A DNA stretch of 64,000 bases from Akkermansiaceae bacterium (lineage in GTDB: Bacteria > Verrucomicrobiota > Verrucomicrobiia > Verrucomicrobiales > Akkermansiaceae), in the NCBI GenBank assembly GCA_905181965.1, contig CAJIZY010000009.1, positions 62,001 to 126,000 on the forward strand. Reading direction: 5' to 3'. Positions 18,758 through 28,500 of this stretch are shown piece after piece (the first letter of the stretch is position 1; each line of letters starts with the position of its first letter). Below the pieces are notes generated by a model. That model was given only the letters and a program-made list of their open reading frames with translations, made no database searches and was not told the origin of the DNA. A program made the position numbers and the translations under genes.

Positions 18758-19731
18758 AATCCTTCTTCACCGTCCTGAAAATAGTGATTCTTGTAGTTTG
18801 TCTTCTGGGGGTGACCTTTGGATACCTTTTTTTCCGGGTGTGGCAAAAAAATGAGCGACCGAAAGTCGTATCAAGCTCTTGGACGGAGACCGAGATTCTC
18901 CTCGGCCACGCTTCAACTCTTAGCCTAGAGATCGAAATGCCATGGCATCGGAAAGTTATCCCCTTTCCTCAATCTTACCCCGAATCGCTGGTTCCAGTCA
19001 TCGATCAAGCAGAGCTTACCGAGGGTAGCCTCAACCCCCTTGGCACAAAAACTTGGACTATCCGCATTCCTTTCGTAGCGACCAGCACCACCGATCTGAA
19101 GAGCGCGACCGCTTCATTCCCCCTCAAAAAAACAAACCGGATTTCACCTTCCACCATCAACCTTAACCTCCCTCCCCTGAGGGTTATAACTCCTGAAACA
19201 ATTCCCGATAACCCGAGAATTCCAGAGGGATTTCTTACCGAGCAGGAGCCAAAGAAAAACCTTTTAGAGAAACCAAATCCTCCAGAAAAACAGATAGACC
19301 TTTGGATTTGGCTCCTCGGGATATTCACTCTAATTGCTTTAGTGATCCATTTACTCAAGAGAACTGGCATTATCAAAACGACGCCACCATGGGAAAAAGC
19401 ACTCACCAACCTCTCAAAGCTTGATCCCCAAGATTCTCCCGTAGCCTTCTATTCGAAGCTCACCGATATCCTTAAAAATTATACTTCCGAACGTTTTTCA
19501 TTCAGGGGACGCTCCAAGACTTCTGCTGAATTCCTCGAGATCCTCAAAAATCACTCCCTGATTCCCAACCTACATCTTGGGCAACTTGAGTCTTTCGCCC
19601 ATCTTTCGGACCAGGTGAAATTTGCAGACCATATCCCCGATTCTGCGAAAGCCCCAGAGTCGCTCGAACTTATAAAAGTATTTGTCAACGAGACGACACC
19701 AACTCCTGAGAACTTAAAAACTGAGGATTAA
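18754..19731 (+). CDS. BatD/DUF4381-like membrane protein of the MoxR cluster
   Basis: A 325-residue protein with an N-terminal membrane helix (about residues 8-30), an extracytoplasmic beta-rich part (about 35-170) resembling the BatD/oxygen-tolerance domain, a second membrane helix (about 190-208, LWIWLLGIFTLIALVIHLL), and a cytoplasmic helical domain. That domain has the pattern PVAFYSKLTDILKNYTSERF, then TSAEFLEIL and LSDQVKFADHIP, which recalls the C-terminal segment of BatD and DUF4381 proteins. The start ATG at 18754 overlaps the DUF58 stop, although the frame is open upstream. The cluster then ends: the vWA proteins usually found next (BatA/BatB type) are missing and a convergent transporter gene begins seven bases later. 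Confidence 0.7.
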   Translation: MKSFFTVLKIVILVVCLLGVTFGYLFFRVWQKNERPKVVSSSWTETEILLGHASTLSLEIEMPWHRKVIPFPQSYPESLVPVIDQAELTEGSLNPLGTKTWTIRIPFVATSTTDLKSATASFPLKKTNRISPSTINLNLPPLRVITPETIPDNPRIPEGFLTEQEPKKNLLEKPNPPEKQIDLWIWLLGIFTLIALVIHLLKRTGIIKTTPPWEKALTNLSKLDPQDSPVAFYSKLTDILKNYTSERFSFRGRSKTSAEFLEILKNHSLIPNLHLGQLESFAHLSDQVKFADHIPDSAKAPESLELIKVFVNETTPTPENLKTED

Positions 19732-19737
19732 CTCCGG

Positions 19738-21327
19738 CTAAAAATTCGCCGGCTCGTAATGAGGATCATCATCGGCCATCTCGACCGAAACGAGCGAACT
19801 AGCGCTATCGATCAGCTTTGCGCAAGATGGGCTAAGGTGACGAAGTCTTATTCTTTTTCCCGCCATCTTATAACGCTCAGTAAGAACGTTCAAAGCTTCG
19901 AGGCTTGAGAAATCGGCCACTCGAGCCTCTTTAAAGTCAATGATCACCTCATCAGGATCATTAGAGGGAACCAAGCGCTCCGAAAACTCCCGAACCGAGC
20001 CAAAATAGAGGACACCCTGGAGGTTATAAATCCGAACCCCTTTTCGGCTATCATCGCGCCGCAGACGAACGTGCTTGGCACTCTCCCAAGCAAATACAAG
20101 CGCAGAAAGAACGACCCCTGTCAAAACAGCCAAGGCAAGATTATGCAGAAACACCGTAATCAAAGTAACCGCGACTATCACGAAAATATCGTGAAAAGGA
20201 ACTTTTCCCCAGGTTTTCAGGGTCGACCAGGCAAAGGTGCCAATCACGACCATGAACATTACACCAACCAATGCTGCAATAGGAATTTGCTCGATCAATG
20301 GTGCTCCAAAAAGAATGAAGGAAAGTAATCCAAAAGCAGCAACAATACCTGAAAGTCTGCCACGACCACCAGAATTCACATTAATAATACTTTGTCCGAT
20401 CATTGCACAGCCGCCCATTCCACCGAACAAGCCATTGATGAGATTTGCGGAACCTTGAGCGATACATTCTCTATTGCCTGAGCCTCGTGTCTCTGTCAAA
20501 TCATCTACTAAATTCAGCGTCATTAAGGATTCAATCAACCCTACTGCCGCTAATAAAAACGCTGTAGATAAAACAGTTCCCCAATGTCCTTTGATCGTAT
20601 CAAAAAGATTGAAAATCTCAATTTGGAATGTAGGAAGTCCACCTTTAAGACCTTCGCCACCACCTTCGCGGATAAATGAACCTACCGTACTTACATCAAG
20701 TCCAGCACCAATGGTGATCGCTGCGACTACTATAATAGCCGCGAGTGCTGCAGGAACGACCTTCGTTACCTTCGGCAGCAACCACATAATGGCCATGGTA
20801 AGACCTACAAGACCCAACATTGTAAATAATTCGCTGCCTTGAATCCATGCAGCCTCGCCGTCCGTTACACGCTTAAACAAGCCCAATTGGCTTAAGAAGA
20901 TGACAATGGCTAAACCATTCACGAATCCCATCATTACCGGATAAGGTACCAATCGAATAAATCGGCCTAGACTCAAAACACCAAACAGGACTTGGATCAA
21001 TCCTGCGATCATAATGACAGCGAACAGGTACTGGATTCCCAAATCTTGGACACCAATCGCCATTCCATGCTCATTGCCAACGCGGACTACAACTGCCACA
21101 ACGATCGCAATGGCGCCAGTGGCTCCAGAAATCATTCCCGGACGACCACCAAAAGCCGAAGTGATTAAGCCCATAAAGACGGCAGCCCAAAGCCCAACAA
21201 GTGGGCCAACCCCCGCGATAAACGAAAATGCAATCGCTTCCGGAACAAGTGCCAAAGCAACTGTCAGCCCCGAGAGGGTATCATCTTTCCAATTACCATT
21301 ACGCTTGCGAATTAGGTCAAAAATCAT
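19738..21327 (-). CDS. SulP-family anion transporter with STAS domain
   Basis: SulP proteins carry sulfate, bicarbonate or other anions across the inner membrane. The 529-residue protein has 10-14 hydrophobic segments with SulP features: GLTVALALVPEAIAFSFIAG near the N-terminus, FGGRPGMISGATGAIAIVVA, and NRECIAQGSANLINGLFGGM. A cytoplasmic STAS domain occupies about the last 110 residues (GVRIYNLQGVLYFGSV, EVIIDFKEARVADFSSLEAL). The frame is open to 21471, but the ATG at 21325-21327 is the better start because the extra 48 residues are not family-like. The gene converges with the MoxR cluster and is divergent from the propeller gene at 21481. The ion carried cannot be told from sequence. Confidence 0.9.
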   Translation of the reverse strand: MIFDLIRKRNGNWKDDTLSGLTVALALVPEAIAFSFIAGVGPLVGLWAAVFMGLITSAFGGRPGMISGATGAIAIVVAVVVRVGNEHGMAIGVQDLGIQYLFAVIMIAGLIQVLFGVLSLGRFIRLVPYPVMMGFVNGLAIVIFLSQLGLFKRVTDGEAAWIQGSELFTMLGLVGLTMAIMWLLPKVTKVVPAALAAIIVVAAITIGAGLDVSTVGSFIREGGGEGLKGGLPTFQIEIFNLFDTIKGHWGTVLSTAFLLAAVGLIESLMTLNLVDDLTETRGSGNRECIAQGSANLINGLFGGMGGCAMIGQSIINVNSGGRGRLSGIVAAFGLLSFILFGAPLIEQIPIAALVGVMFMVVIGTFAWSTLKTWGKVPFHDIFVIVAVTLITVFLHNLALAVLTGVVLSALVFAWESAKHVRLRRDDSRKGVRIYNLQGVLYFGSVREFSERLVPSNDPDEVIIDFKEARVADFSSLEALNVLTERYKMAGKRIRLRHLSPSCAKLIDSASSLVSVEMADDDPHYEPANF

Positions 21328-21480
21328 AGAGCCAAAAAGTTTTAAAACGCTGAAAATGCTGTCGACCAGCCCCCAGGGGTTGGGGCAGTAGCCCTGCGCC
21401 CCCATTTTGGCAATCCCTTTCCCTGTCCATTCGGAGATCAAATCTCGACAGATCGGCCTAAAAGATTTCATGCTCTACGA

Positions 21481-22569
21481 ATGCCCGATACATCACGTCG
21501 CCACTTTCTCGAAAGATCTTCACTCTTCGCTGGAGCAGTCGTCACTTTCCCAAACATTGCGACTGGCAAAAAAAACGGGGGTCCGGTCATTATTGGAGAA
21601 GGAGATTATCAATATGAAGTAGACCACAACTTCGCCAAGCTCCCGGATAAATTTTCCTGGCAAACCACCCACAATGTCGCGATCGACGCAGAACAAAACC
21701 TCTACGTGATGCACGAAGGGCGACCCAACCAAAAAGACCATCCTAGTATTTTTGTTTTCGACCCTGTGGGGAAATTCATCCGAGCATTTGGTAGCCAGTT
21801 TCAAGGAGGTGGCCACGGAATAGAGGTGAGAACCGAAGGCAAAGAACAATTTCTCTACATTACCGCTTATCAAAATGTGAAATCTTTCGCCAAACTCACC
21901 TTGGCTGGTGATATCGTTTGGTATCAGCGTGCCCCCATGGGTTCCGGTCGTTATGCCGAGGGTGAAGACACCACCACCAAACGCGACTGGGGGCGCAATA
22001 AATTCATGCCAACCAACACCGCTTTTCACCCTGCCGATGGAAGCATTTACCTCGCTGACGGATATGGCGCCCACTGCGTGCATCATTATGACAACACTGG
22101 CAAGTATCTGTCGACCATCGGCAAACCCGGTAAAAATGACGGAGAATTCAACCTTCCCCATGGGCTATGGATCGACAGCCGCGACCCCACGAATCCGACT
22201 CTGTGTGTAGCTGACCGCGCGAACAGCCGACTGCAATGGTTCACTCTCAATGGGGAACATATTAAGACCCTAGCAGAACCATTCATTTTACCTGCCAACG
22301 TCGATGTTCACAATGACCTCATGTTGGTTCCAGATCTCTCGGCACGGCTAACTTTGCTCGATAAAAATGACAAAGTCATCCACCTCGCCAACGATGATAA
22401 CTGGCGCAAGCAAGTGACTGCGAATAGGAACAAACTCCGAAGTCAGCCCAATAAATGGGTAGATGGAAAATTCATTCACCCGCACGACGCCTGCTTTGAT
22501 AATGAAGGAAATATCTTTGTCGCTGAATGGGTTTCAACCGGACGTGTGACTCGCTTAAAGAAAATTTGA
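21481..22569 (+). CDS. Tat-exported NHL-type beta-propeller protein
   Basis: A 362-residue protein that begins with a twin-arginine signal (SRRHFLERSSLFAGAVVTFP), so it should be folded before export. The mature part is a six-bladed NHL-like propeller with blades such as NVAIDAEQNLYVMHEGRPNQ, TAFHPADGSIYLADGYGAHC, LPHGLWIDSRDPTNPTLCVA and IHPHDACFDNEGNIFVAEWV. Several His/Asp/Asn residues at blade edges resemble metal-binding propellers such as peptidyl-alpha-hydroxyglycine lyase and 6-bladed TolB-like proteins. The activity is not clear. The gene stands alone between a divergent SulP gene and a convergent recF. Paralogous propellers are frequent in Verrucomicrobia and Planctomycetes, often near sugar-processing genes. 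Confidence 0.75.
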   Translation: MPDTSRRHFLERSSLFAGAVVTFPNIATGKKNGGPVIIGEGDYQYEVDHNFAKLPDKFSWQTTHNVAIDAEQNLYVMHEGRPNQKDHPSIFVFDPVGKFIRAFGSQFQGGGHGIEVRTEGKEQFLYITAYQNVKSFAKLTLAGDIVWYQRAPMGSGRYAEGEDTTTKRDWGRNKFMPTNTAFHPADGSIYLADGYGAHCVHHYDNTGKYLSTIGKPGKNDGEFNLPHGLWIDSRDPTNPTLCVADRANSRLQWFTLNGEHIKTLAEPFILPANVDVHNDLMLVPDLSARLTLLDKNDKVIHLANDDNWRKQVTANRNKLRSQPNKWVDGKFIHPHDACFDNEGNIFVAEWVSTGRVTRLKKI

Positions 22570-22599
22570 GCTTCTGGAACCAGTAGACAAAGACACAAA

Positions 22600-23655
22600 T
22601 CATTCTTCCAAAAGCAAACCATCTTTAACGGTCGTCACCTCAAGTTCCAGCCCCCCTCCATCCCACCAATCTAGATTCGTGGTGGTAACAAGCTTTTGGG
22701 TATCAGCTGGCAAAAGATTCATCAGAGCATTTCGACGGCGGGGATCAAGCTCACCAAAAACATCATCAATCAGGTAAATTGGTGGGCGACCTCCAAGTTC
22801 TCGGAGGATCTCCCCTTGCGCTAATTTTAGAGCAAGGGCAACCGTCCGCTGTTGGCCTTCGCTTCCAAAATCTTTGGCATTCCGACTAGCGATCTCAAGT
22901 TTCACATCATCCCGGTGTGGACCTGCAAGTGTAATCCCCCGCCGAGTTTCGGAATCTTGCACCTCCTTAAAAGCCGCTTCAAGATCTCCCTTGGACCGAT
23001 CCTTATAGGTGATTCCAAGTTCCTCATCCCGGCCACTAATCACCCTTTGGTTTTCACCGGCATAAGGCCTCAACTTCCCACAAAGCACTTGTCTGATACG
23101 AATCATTTCTGATCCGTGTTCAATCAGTATTTGTGTGTATGCGTTAACGACTCCTTCGCGGGCCGAATACGACTTTAAAAACTTATTTCGAGCTGCAAGA
23201 GCTTTCCGATAACGATTCCAATGACGGCGATAATCCGGATCAACCTGCGTAGCAATAAAATCTAAAAAGCGCCGCCGGCTCTCCCCACCTCCTCGCACGA
23301 GATCAAGGTCCTCGTTTCCCATCCAAACCACCAAACCACTCTCAGAAAGATAATCCTGACGAGCTAGGACCTTTTCACCTTCTATCCGCAGGCCAAGACC
23401 TTTTCGGTCTCCTCTCACTTGCAAATTCCGCCCCCATACGTCACCCGAGATCCCAAACCCATTAGCTCCTTCGCGAATCAATTGTCGGGTTTGACGAGCA
23501 CGCGGAGATTGCAATCGAAGCAATAGGCATACTGCTTCCAATAGAGATGTCTTTCCTTGGGCATTTTCTCCAACAAAAATCTTTCCCGCGCTTGAGAGGT
23601 CAAGCGACACCTGCTTGAAGCATCGAAAATCCAGGAGGCGCAAGCTCTCAATCAC
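22600..23655 (-). CDS. recF: DNA replication and repair protein RecF
   Basis: RecF is an SMC-like ATPase that, with RecO and RecR, loads RecA at gaps in damaged DNA. The 351-residue protein begins with the family motif IESLRLLDFRCFKQVSLDL and has Walker A GENAQGKTS (about 29-37), the segment VVWMGNEDLDLVRGGGESRR followed by RFLDFIATQVDPDY, the ABC-type signature FGSEGQQRTVALALKLAQ, and Walker B IYLIDDVFGELDPRRR. The GTG at 23653-23655 gives the usual family start. An ATG at 23700 would add 15 residues that are not family-like. The usual neighbours dnaA, dnaN and gyrB are absent. The gene converges with the propeller gene. Confidence 0.93.
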   Translation of the reverse strand: MIESLRLLDFRCFKQVSLDLSSAGKIFVGENAQGKTSLLEAVCLLLRLQSPRARQTRQLIREGANGFGISGDVWGRNLQVRGDRKGLGLRIEGEKVLARQDYLSESGLVVWMGNEDLDLVRGGGESRRRFLDFIATQVDPDYRRHWNRYRKALAARNKFLKSYSAREGVVNAYTQILIEHGSEMIRIRQVLCGKLRPYAGENQRVISGRDEELGITYKDRSKGDLEAAFKEVQDSETRRGITLAGPHRDDVKLEIASRNAKDFGSEGQQRTVALALKLAQGEILRELGGRPPIYLIDDVFGELDPRRRNALMNLLPADTQKLVTTTNLDWWDGGGLELEVTTVKDGLLLEE

Positions 23656-23785
23656 GCCCAAGTTTGCGGGCAAATCCGCCCATAGCAACGCGAAACCCAA
23701 TCGAATGACGAATATCAGGCTAGAAGAAATAACCTACCCTAAAACCATGAAGTAAGGTAGTCTTAATAGCTACCAGCTAACGTAA

Positions 23786-24643
23786 TCAAGCCCCTATCCA
23801 AGACTGATTAAGTAGAACTTTCAAACGATCAGTATCAGCAGATGAAGTCTTGGCGATGAAGCCCTTATTGTGCGCAAAGTGAACATCTACCTCATCGCCG
23901 ACTCTGGTGAATTCCATACGCTTGTCGTCGTTAAATCTAGAAAGCCCATAACCCTCTCCTCTACGATCCGGGTAGACTAAAGCAACGATTTCCTCTTCCA
24001 TTCCTATATCTTCGACATAGCGACCCATTCCCATCGAAGTCTCATCAGGAAGCGGATTGGTACGGGGTAAAAAGAGCGCCTTTTTACCGCTCGTCATTTC
24101 CCATATTTCGCTGTGTTGAGCTATAAACCCAAGCCGGTCCTTCATTCCTCGAACGAAGCTTAGCAAATCTTCACCGACCATTTTCATTACCTCGTAAATC
24201 GGCTGCCCAGGCTGATGATCGTTTGATGCTGCAAAGCGGCGAAGCAAAGTGATATCGAGGGGCGAATTTAATTTTGACATAGCCTCGCGCTCCACACCGA
24301 GCCACTCAGCAGTGTCGTTGGGGCCGCGAGTGTCAATATATTCGGCCACCTCCAACCAATCACAAAATTTCCGAGTCTCCTCATAAATCCCCAGATGCTT
24401 CAAAACCAAACTCAATGCACAAAGAGGCTCAGCATCACGGGGAAATTGATGATGATCAAAGTTCATTTTCGCCTCATCCCACTCCAAACCTACATCCACC
24501 ACCACAATTGAAGCATCAGAAAGATCCTGCTCACTTGGTTCACGCCGAGAAATAGCAACCTCATGTTCTGCTATTAAAAGCGCGCATGCTAAGAAATCAT
24601 CTTTATGAGCTCCGCCCGGATGAACTACGATTTGTCGAATCAT
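23786..24643 (-). CDS. MYG1-family (UPF0160) predicted metal-dependent phosphoesterase/exonuclease
   Basis: A 285-residue protein with the MYG1 pattern: VVHPGGAHKDDFLACALLI at the N-terminus, where the His and paired Asp are expected metal ligands, then SIVVVDVGLEWDEAKMNFDH and a DHHQF motif, and a middle helical part with RRFAASNDHQPGQPIYEVM. The family resembles DHH-type phosphoesterases. The eukaryotic MYG1 protein has been described as an exonuclease acting in nucleus and mitochondria, while bacterial members are mostly uncharacterised. The C-terminal half carries GMGRYVEDIGMEEEIVALVY and a GFIAKTSS segment. The gene is divergent from the glycosyltransferase at 24685, with about 40 bases between them. 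The function in this organism is unknown. Confidence 0.75.
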   Translation of the reverse strand: MIRQIVVHPGGAHKDDFLACALLIAEHEVAISRREPSEQDLSDASIVVVDVGLEWDEAKMNFDHHQFPRDAEPLCALSLVLKHLGIYEETRKFCDWLEVAEYIDTRGPNDTAEWLGVEREAMSKLNSPLDITLLRRFAASNDHQPGQPIYEVMKMVGEDLLSFVRGMKDRLGFIAQHSEIWEMTSGKKALFLPRTNPLPDETSMGMGRYVEDIGMEEEIVALVYPDRRGEGYGLSRFNDDKRMEFTRVGDEVDVHFAHNKGFIAKTSSADTDRLKVLLNQSWIGA

Positions 24644-24684
24644 GAGACGGAGGTAACCTCAGTTGAAGCGATGCTCAATCACGA

Positions 24685-25392
24685 ATGAAAATCTCTGTCA
24701 TCATACCTGCCCACAATGAAGAGGAATACCTGCCCAGTGGGCTTGCCGCAGTTTCAAAATCTGCCGAAATTTGCCCCTGCGAGGTTGAAATAATAGTTGT
24801 GCTTAACCGCTGTCACGACCGCACGGAGGAAATTGCCCGGAAAGCAGGGGCTATCATCGCTCGTGAGGAGGCTAAAAACCTAGCACGTATTCGCAACGCC
24901 GGCTTCAAGGCATCTACCGGCGACATTATTGTGACCGTCGACGCTGATTCACGACTACACCCACACTTTCTTCGAATTGTCGTGGAAAAGCTCGAACAAG
25001 AAATCATTGGAGGAGGAGCCTTCGTTCTTCCCGAGCGCTGGTCACTAGGCATTGTTTGTAGTGCCTTGATGGCCATGCCCTATCTTGCCAGATATCGCCT
25101 CTCCTTTGCCGCCTTCTGGACCACACGAGAAGCGTTTGAAGCAATCGACGGATTTAATCCGGATTTCGTCACTATAGAAGACGTAGACTTTGCACTCCGG
25201 CTCCGTGAGTATGGCAAAACAATTTGTAAAAAATGGGGAACTGTTTGGAGCGCTCCTTTAGTTACCTCCTGCCGCAAATTCGATCAATATGGCGACTGGC
25301 ATCTAGTTCGCGACCGCAACTTCCTCAAACGAGTTTTCGATGGTGCCGATCAAAAAATCGCGGATGAATACTGGTATGATCAACGAGACTAG
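24685..25392 (+). CDS. Family 2 glycosyltransferase (short, soluble)
   Basis: A 235-residue GT-A fold enzyme. The start MKISVIIPAHNEEEYLPSGL is the typical nucleotide-sugar-binding strand. It is followed by VVLNRCHDRTEEIARKAGA, ASTGDIIVTVDADSRLHPHF with the DxD motif (DAD), and an acceptor-site segment with TIEDVDFALRLREYGK in which the ED pair is the likely catalytic region. There is no clear transmembrane segment, although residues 120-140 are hydrophobic. It would transfer a sugar to a lipid or surface polymer, or make a glycosylated small molecule. The substrate cannot be told. It is monocistronic and faces the smc gene, with about 160 bases between the two stops. Confidence 0.85.
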   Translation: MKISVIIPAHNEEEYLPSGLAAVSKSAEICPCEVEIIVVLNRCHDRTEEIARKAGAIIAREEAKNLARIRNAGFKASTGDIIVTVDADSRLHPHFLRIVVEKLEQEIIGGGAFVLPERWSLGIVCSALMAMPYLARYRLSFAAFWTTREAFEAIDGFNPDFVTIEDVDFALRLREYGKTICKKWGTVWSAPLVTSCRKFDQYGDWHLVRDRNFLKRVFDGADQKIADEYWYDQRD

Positions 25393-25550
25393 TTACCCTT
25401 AAGCTCGTAACTGTTCATCACCGTTTAGCGGCCCAGCACGACAAACCTAAAAACCGACACGGGGCCCTATGTGAAGGCATAAGATACAACTAGAAATTTG
25501 ACTTACCCTGTGTCAAAGGATCTTCCGGCATGGGCAGCTAAGCCATTGTT

Positions 25551-28500
25551 CTAGGAGTCCAGCCTTAGTGCTGCTTTTTGCGCCGCAGACTTAGCATCAG
25601 CTGATTTTTCGACGCCATTCGTAAGACGCATTCCCACTGGCTTAGAGACACCAAACTCTTCCATGGTAACGCCATACATTACATCGGCACGTTGCATGGT
25701 TCGTTTGGAGTGAGTCACGATAATGAACTGGCTCTGATCAATGAACGCGTCGAGAACTTTCAGGAATCGCCCGATATTCGACTCGTCTAGTGGAGCATCA
25801 AGTTCATCCAATACGCAGAAGGGGCTTGGCTTTACCATGTAGATAGAGAAGAGGAGCGCCACTGCAGTCATGGAGCGTTCTCCACCCGACATTAGCGAGA
25901 TCGATTGTAATTTCTTACCCGGGGGTTTGGCAATCACTTCGATACCACACTCAAGAGGATCAGACTCATCCTGAAGGATTAGGTCAGCAGTCGCCTTATC
26001 TCCAAAGAGACGCTTAAACATCGATTTAAAGTTCTTACTCACCGCGTGGAAGGTCTCGGCAAACAGGCGCTCAGACTCGATATTAATCCGCTCGATAATT
26101 TCCAGCAGCTTCTCCTTTGAATTCACCAAGTCGTCATGCTGGTTCCGGGTAAAGTTATGGCGTTCCTCAAGTTCATCGAATTCTTCGATAGCATCAAGAT
26201 TGACCGGCCCCATCGAATCAAGGCGACGTTTTAAGTCAGCTACAATTGCTTCAACAAATACCCAATCCGGCCCTTCACCCTCGAGAATCTCGATAACGGC
26301 TTCCTCATCGGCCTCCTCGTCTGAATGAGTTTTCGCAATGACTTCGGCTTCTTCATCGGCAATTTCTTCTCCATCAACCTTTGACTGAACTTCTAAGATT
26401 TTACGAGACCTCCCCTTCTTTTCGGCCTCCTTCCGATCATTAATACAGGTGATCAAAATGTGTGCATCGGGTCGGAAATGAGCCAGATCAACTTGGTGGC
26501 GCTCCATCGTAGACTCGACGAGATTTTCAAGTCGCAGGTCCAACTTAGTGCAAGCCACTTCCTCTTTGCTGATCTGATTCAGGACCTTATTCTGTTTACT
26601 ACGAACCTCGGAAAACCCGGCCTCCGCCTCTTCAATGCCCCTCGCAAACCCTTTTCTCTGCTCGTCAGCATGACTGAGCTCATCCTTAAGGCTGGCGACT
26701 TCGCCGCGATAGGATTCCATCTCTGCGTCGAGCGCTTCGTTCTCGCCATCACCCTTTGTGATTCTTTCACGGGCTGCAGAAATTTCACTTTTACGACGCT
26801 CGTTCAACTCAGCCAGCTCACGAATTCTTCGACTCATTGGGTCCTGCTCGCGAGCTGCGGAGTCACGAGCCTGTTTTTCGACTGCTAGCGCCGTCCGAGC
26901 TTCGCTTAATTGTTCACGGGCCTCATTTTCACGTTTGATTGCCTCCTCGACCCGAACGGAAAATTTACGGGCATCTTCTTCAAGTGCGGTCAATCTCTCT
27001 CGCGCACGGGTTAATTCATTTTCCAGTGCTGAACGGCTGTCGGTCGCCGTTTTTTCACGACTTCCTAATTCTTCACGCTCCCACTTGTTATTAGCAACTT
27101 TCGATTCGATCGTATCAGCCTCACGCTTGGCGAGCTTCAATTGCCCCTGGAAGGTAGAATCCTCAACGCGATGACGCTGCAAACGATCCTTTGCTTGCTC
27201 CAATTCTTCACGAAGTTCCTTTGTCCGTGTCTCACAATCAAGAATTTCTTGTTCAGCCACTTTTTCCTCGTTGGCCAACTTCTTCACTTCAATAATAAGC
27301 GCTTCAATCTCGTTCCGACGCTTGAGAAGCGAACTATCTTCCCCCCCACTTGAACCGCCGCGGATCACTCCCTCAGGCGTAAGCATCTCACCATTCCGGG
27401 TCACGAACGATAGATCAGGATAGTCCTTGCGGAGCTTTAGCGCAGTGTTTCGATCCGGAACGATGAGCACCCGGGAAAGAAGCCGTTCCATAAGACCCGC
27501 AAACTTCGAATCAACTGTGACGACATCCAGAGCCCACGCCGCAGCACCTTCAGGCAAGGCCTCGATTTGGCTACCCTCGGCAACAGGCAGTAAACTCTCC
27601 GGAAGAATCGCTGCGCTACCTTTCTTCCCATCGACAAGACGATCGATGATCGAATCAGCCAAGTCCTCATCGCGAACGATGATGGCCTGTAAAAATTGAG
27701 ATAAGGCCGATTCTATTGCAACGGCATACTCATCTGGAGCTTTAAGCTGAGCACCCAACAAGCCGCTCAGACCGGGCTTAATAAGATCTGGGTCATTAAG
27801 CCCCTTAAGAACAGCCTGTGTTCCCTTCTCGAGGCCCTCCCCGCTTTCAACCAGCTGCCTCAACACATCGAGTCGAGAGCTTTTTTGAGAATAGGAGCGG
27901 TGAGCTTCGGCAGCCGCTTTCCTAGCAAGATCCAATGACCCCCGCATTTCTTCAAATTCACGCTGGGTTTTCTCTCTAGCTTCCTCGAGTCCAGGTAGAG
28001 TCTTCTGATGCTCTTTAAGAAGCTTCTCAAACTGATCCCGCTCAGCGACCGCTTTAATTTGCTCGCTCCGAAGCCTCTCGGCCTCTTCCTCAAGCTGCTT
28101 CATGCGGTCTTTATTACCTTCCATCTGGCTTAGAGCACTCTCGATCTTGGCCTGTGAACTAGCGATAATCTGTTGAGTCGAGTTAGCCTCCGCCCGCGCC
28201 CGGCGAAGTTGATTTTCAATCTCCAAACGCTCCTGCGCCAAACCATTTGCAGAATCCTGACGCCCACGAGCCTGACTTTCCTTGTCTTGAATCCTCTTCT
28301 CAAGATCCTGCAAGTCAGCTTGACTCTGCTGTAGGGTTTGCTCCTGCTCAGCGAGGTTGGATTGGGTAGCTTCGATATCCTTCTCATTCTGCTCAAGGCG
28401 CTCGGCGAGCTCACCTTTACGCTCATTGTTAAAAGCAACCCGGTTCTCGGCCGCTGAGATGGCATTCTTTTTGTCCGAGAGTCGCTGGCGAAGCCCAGAA

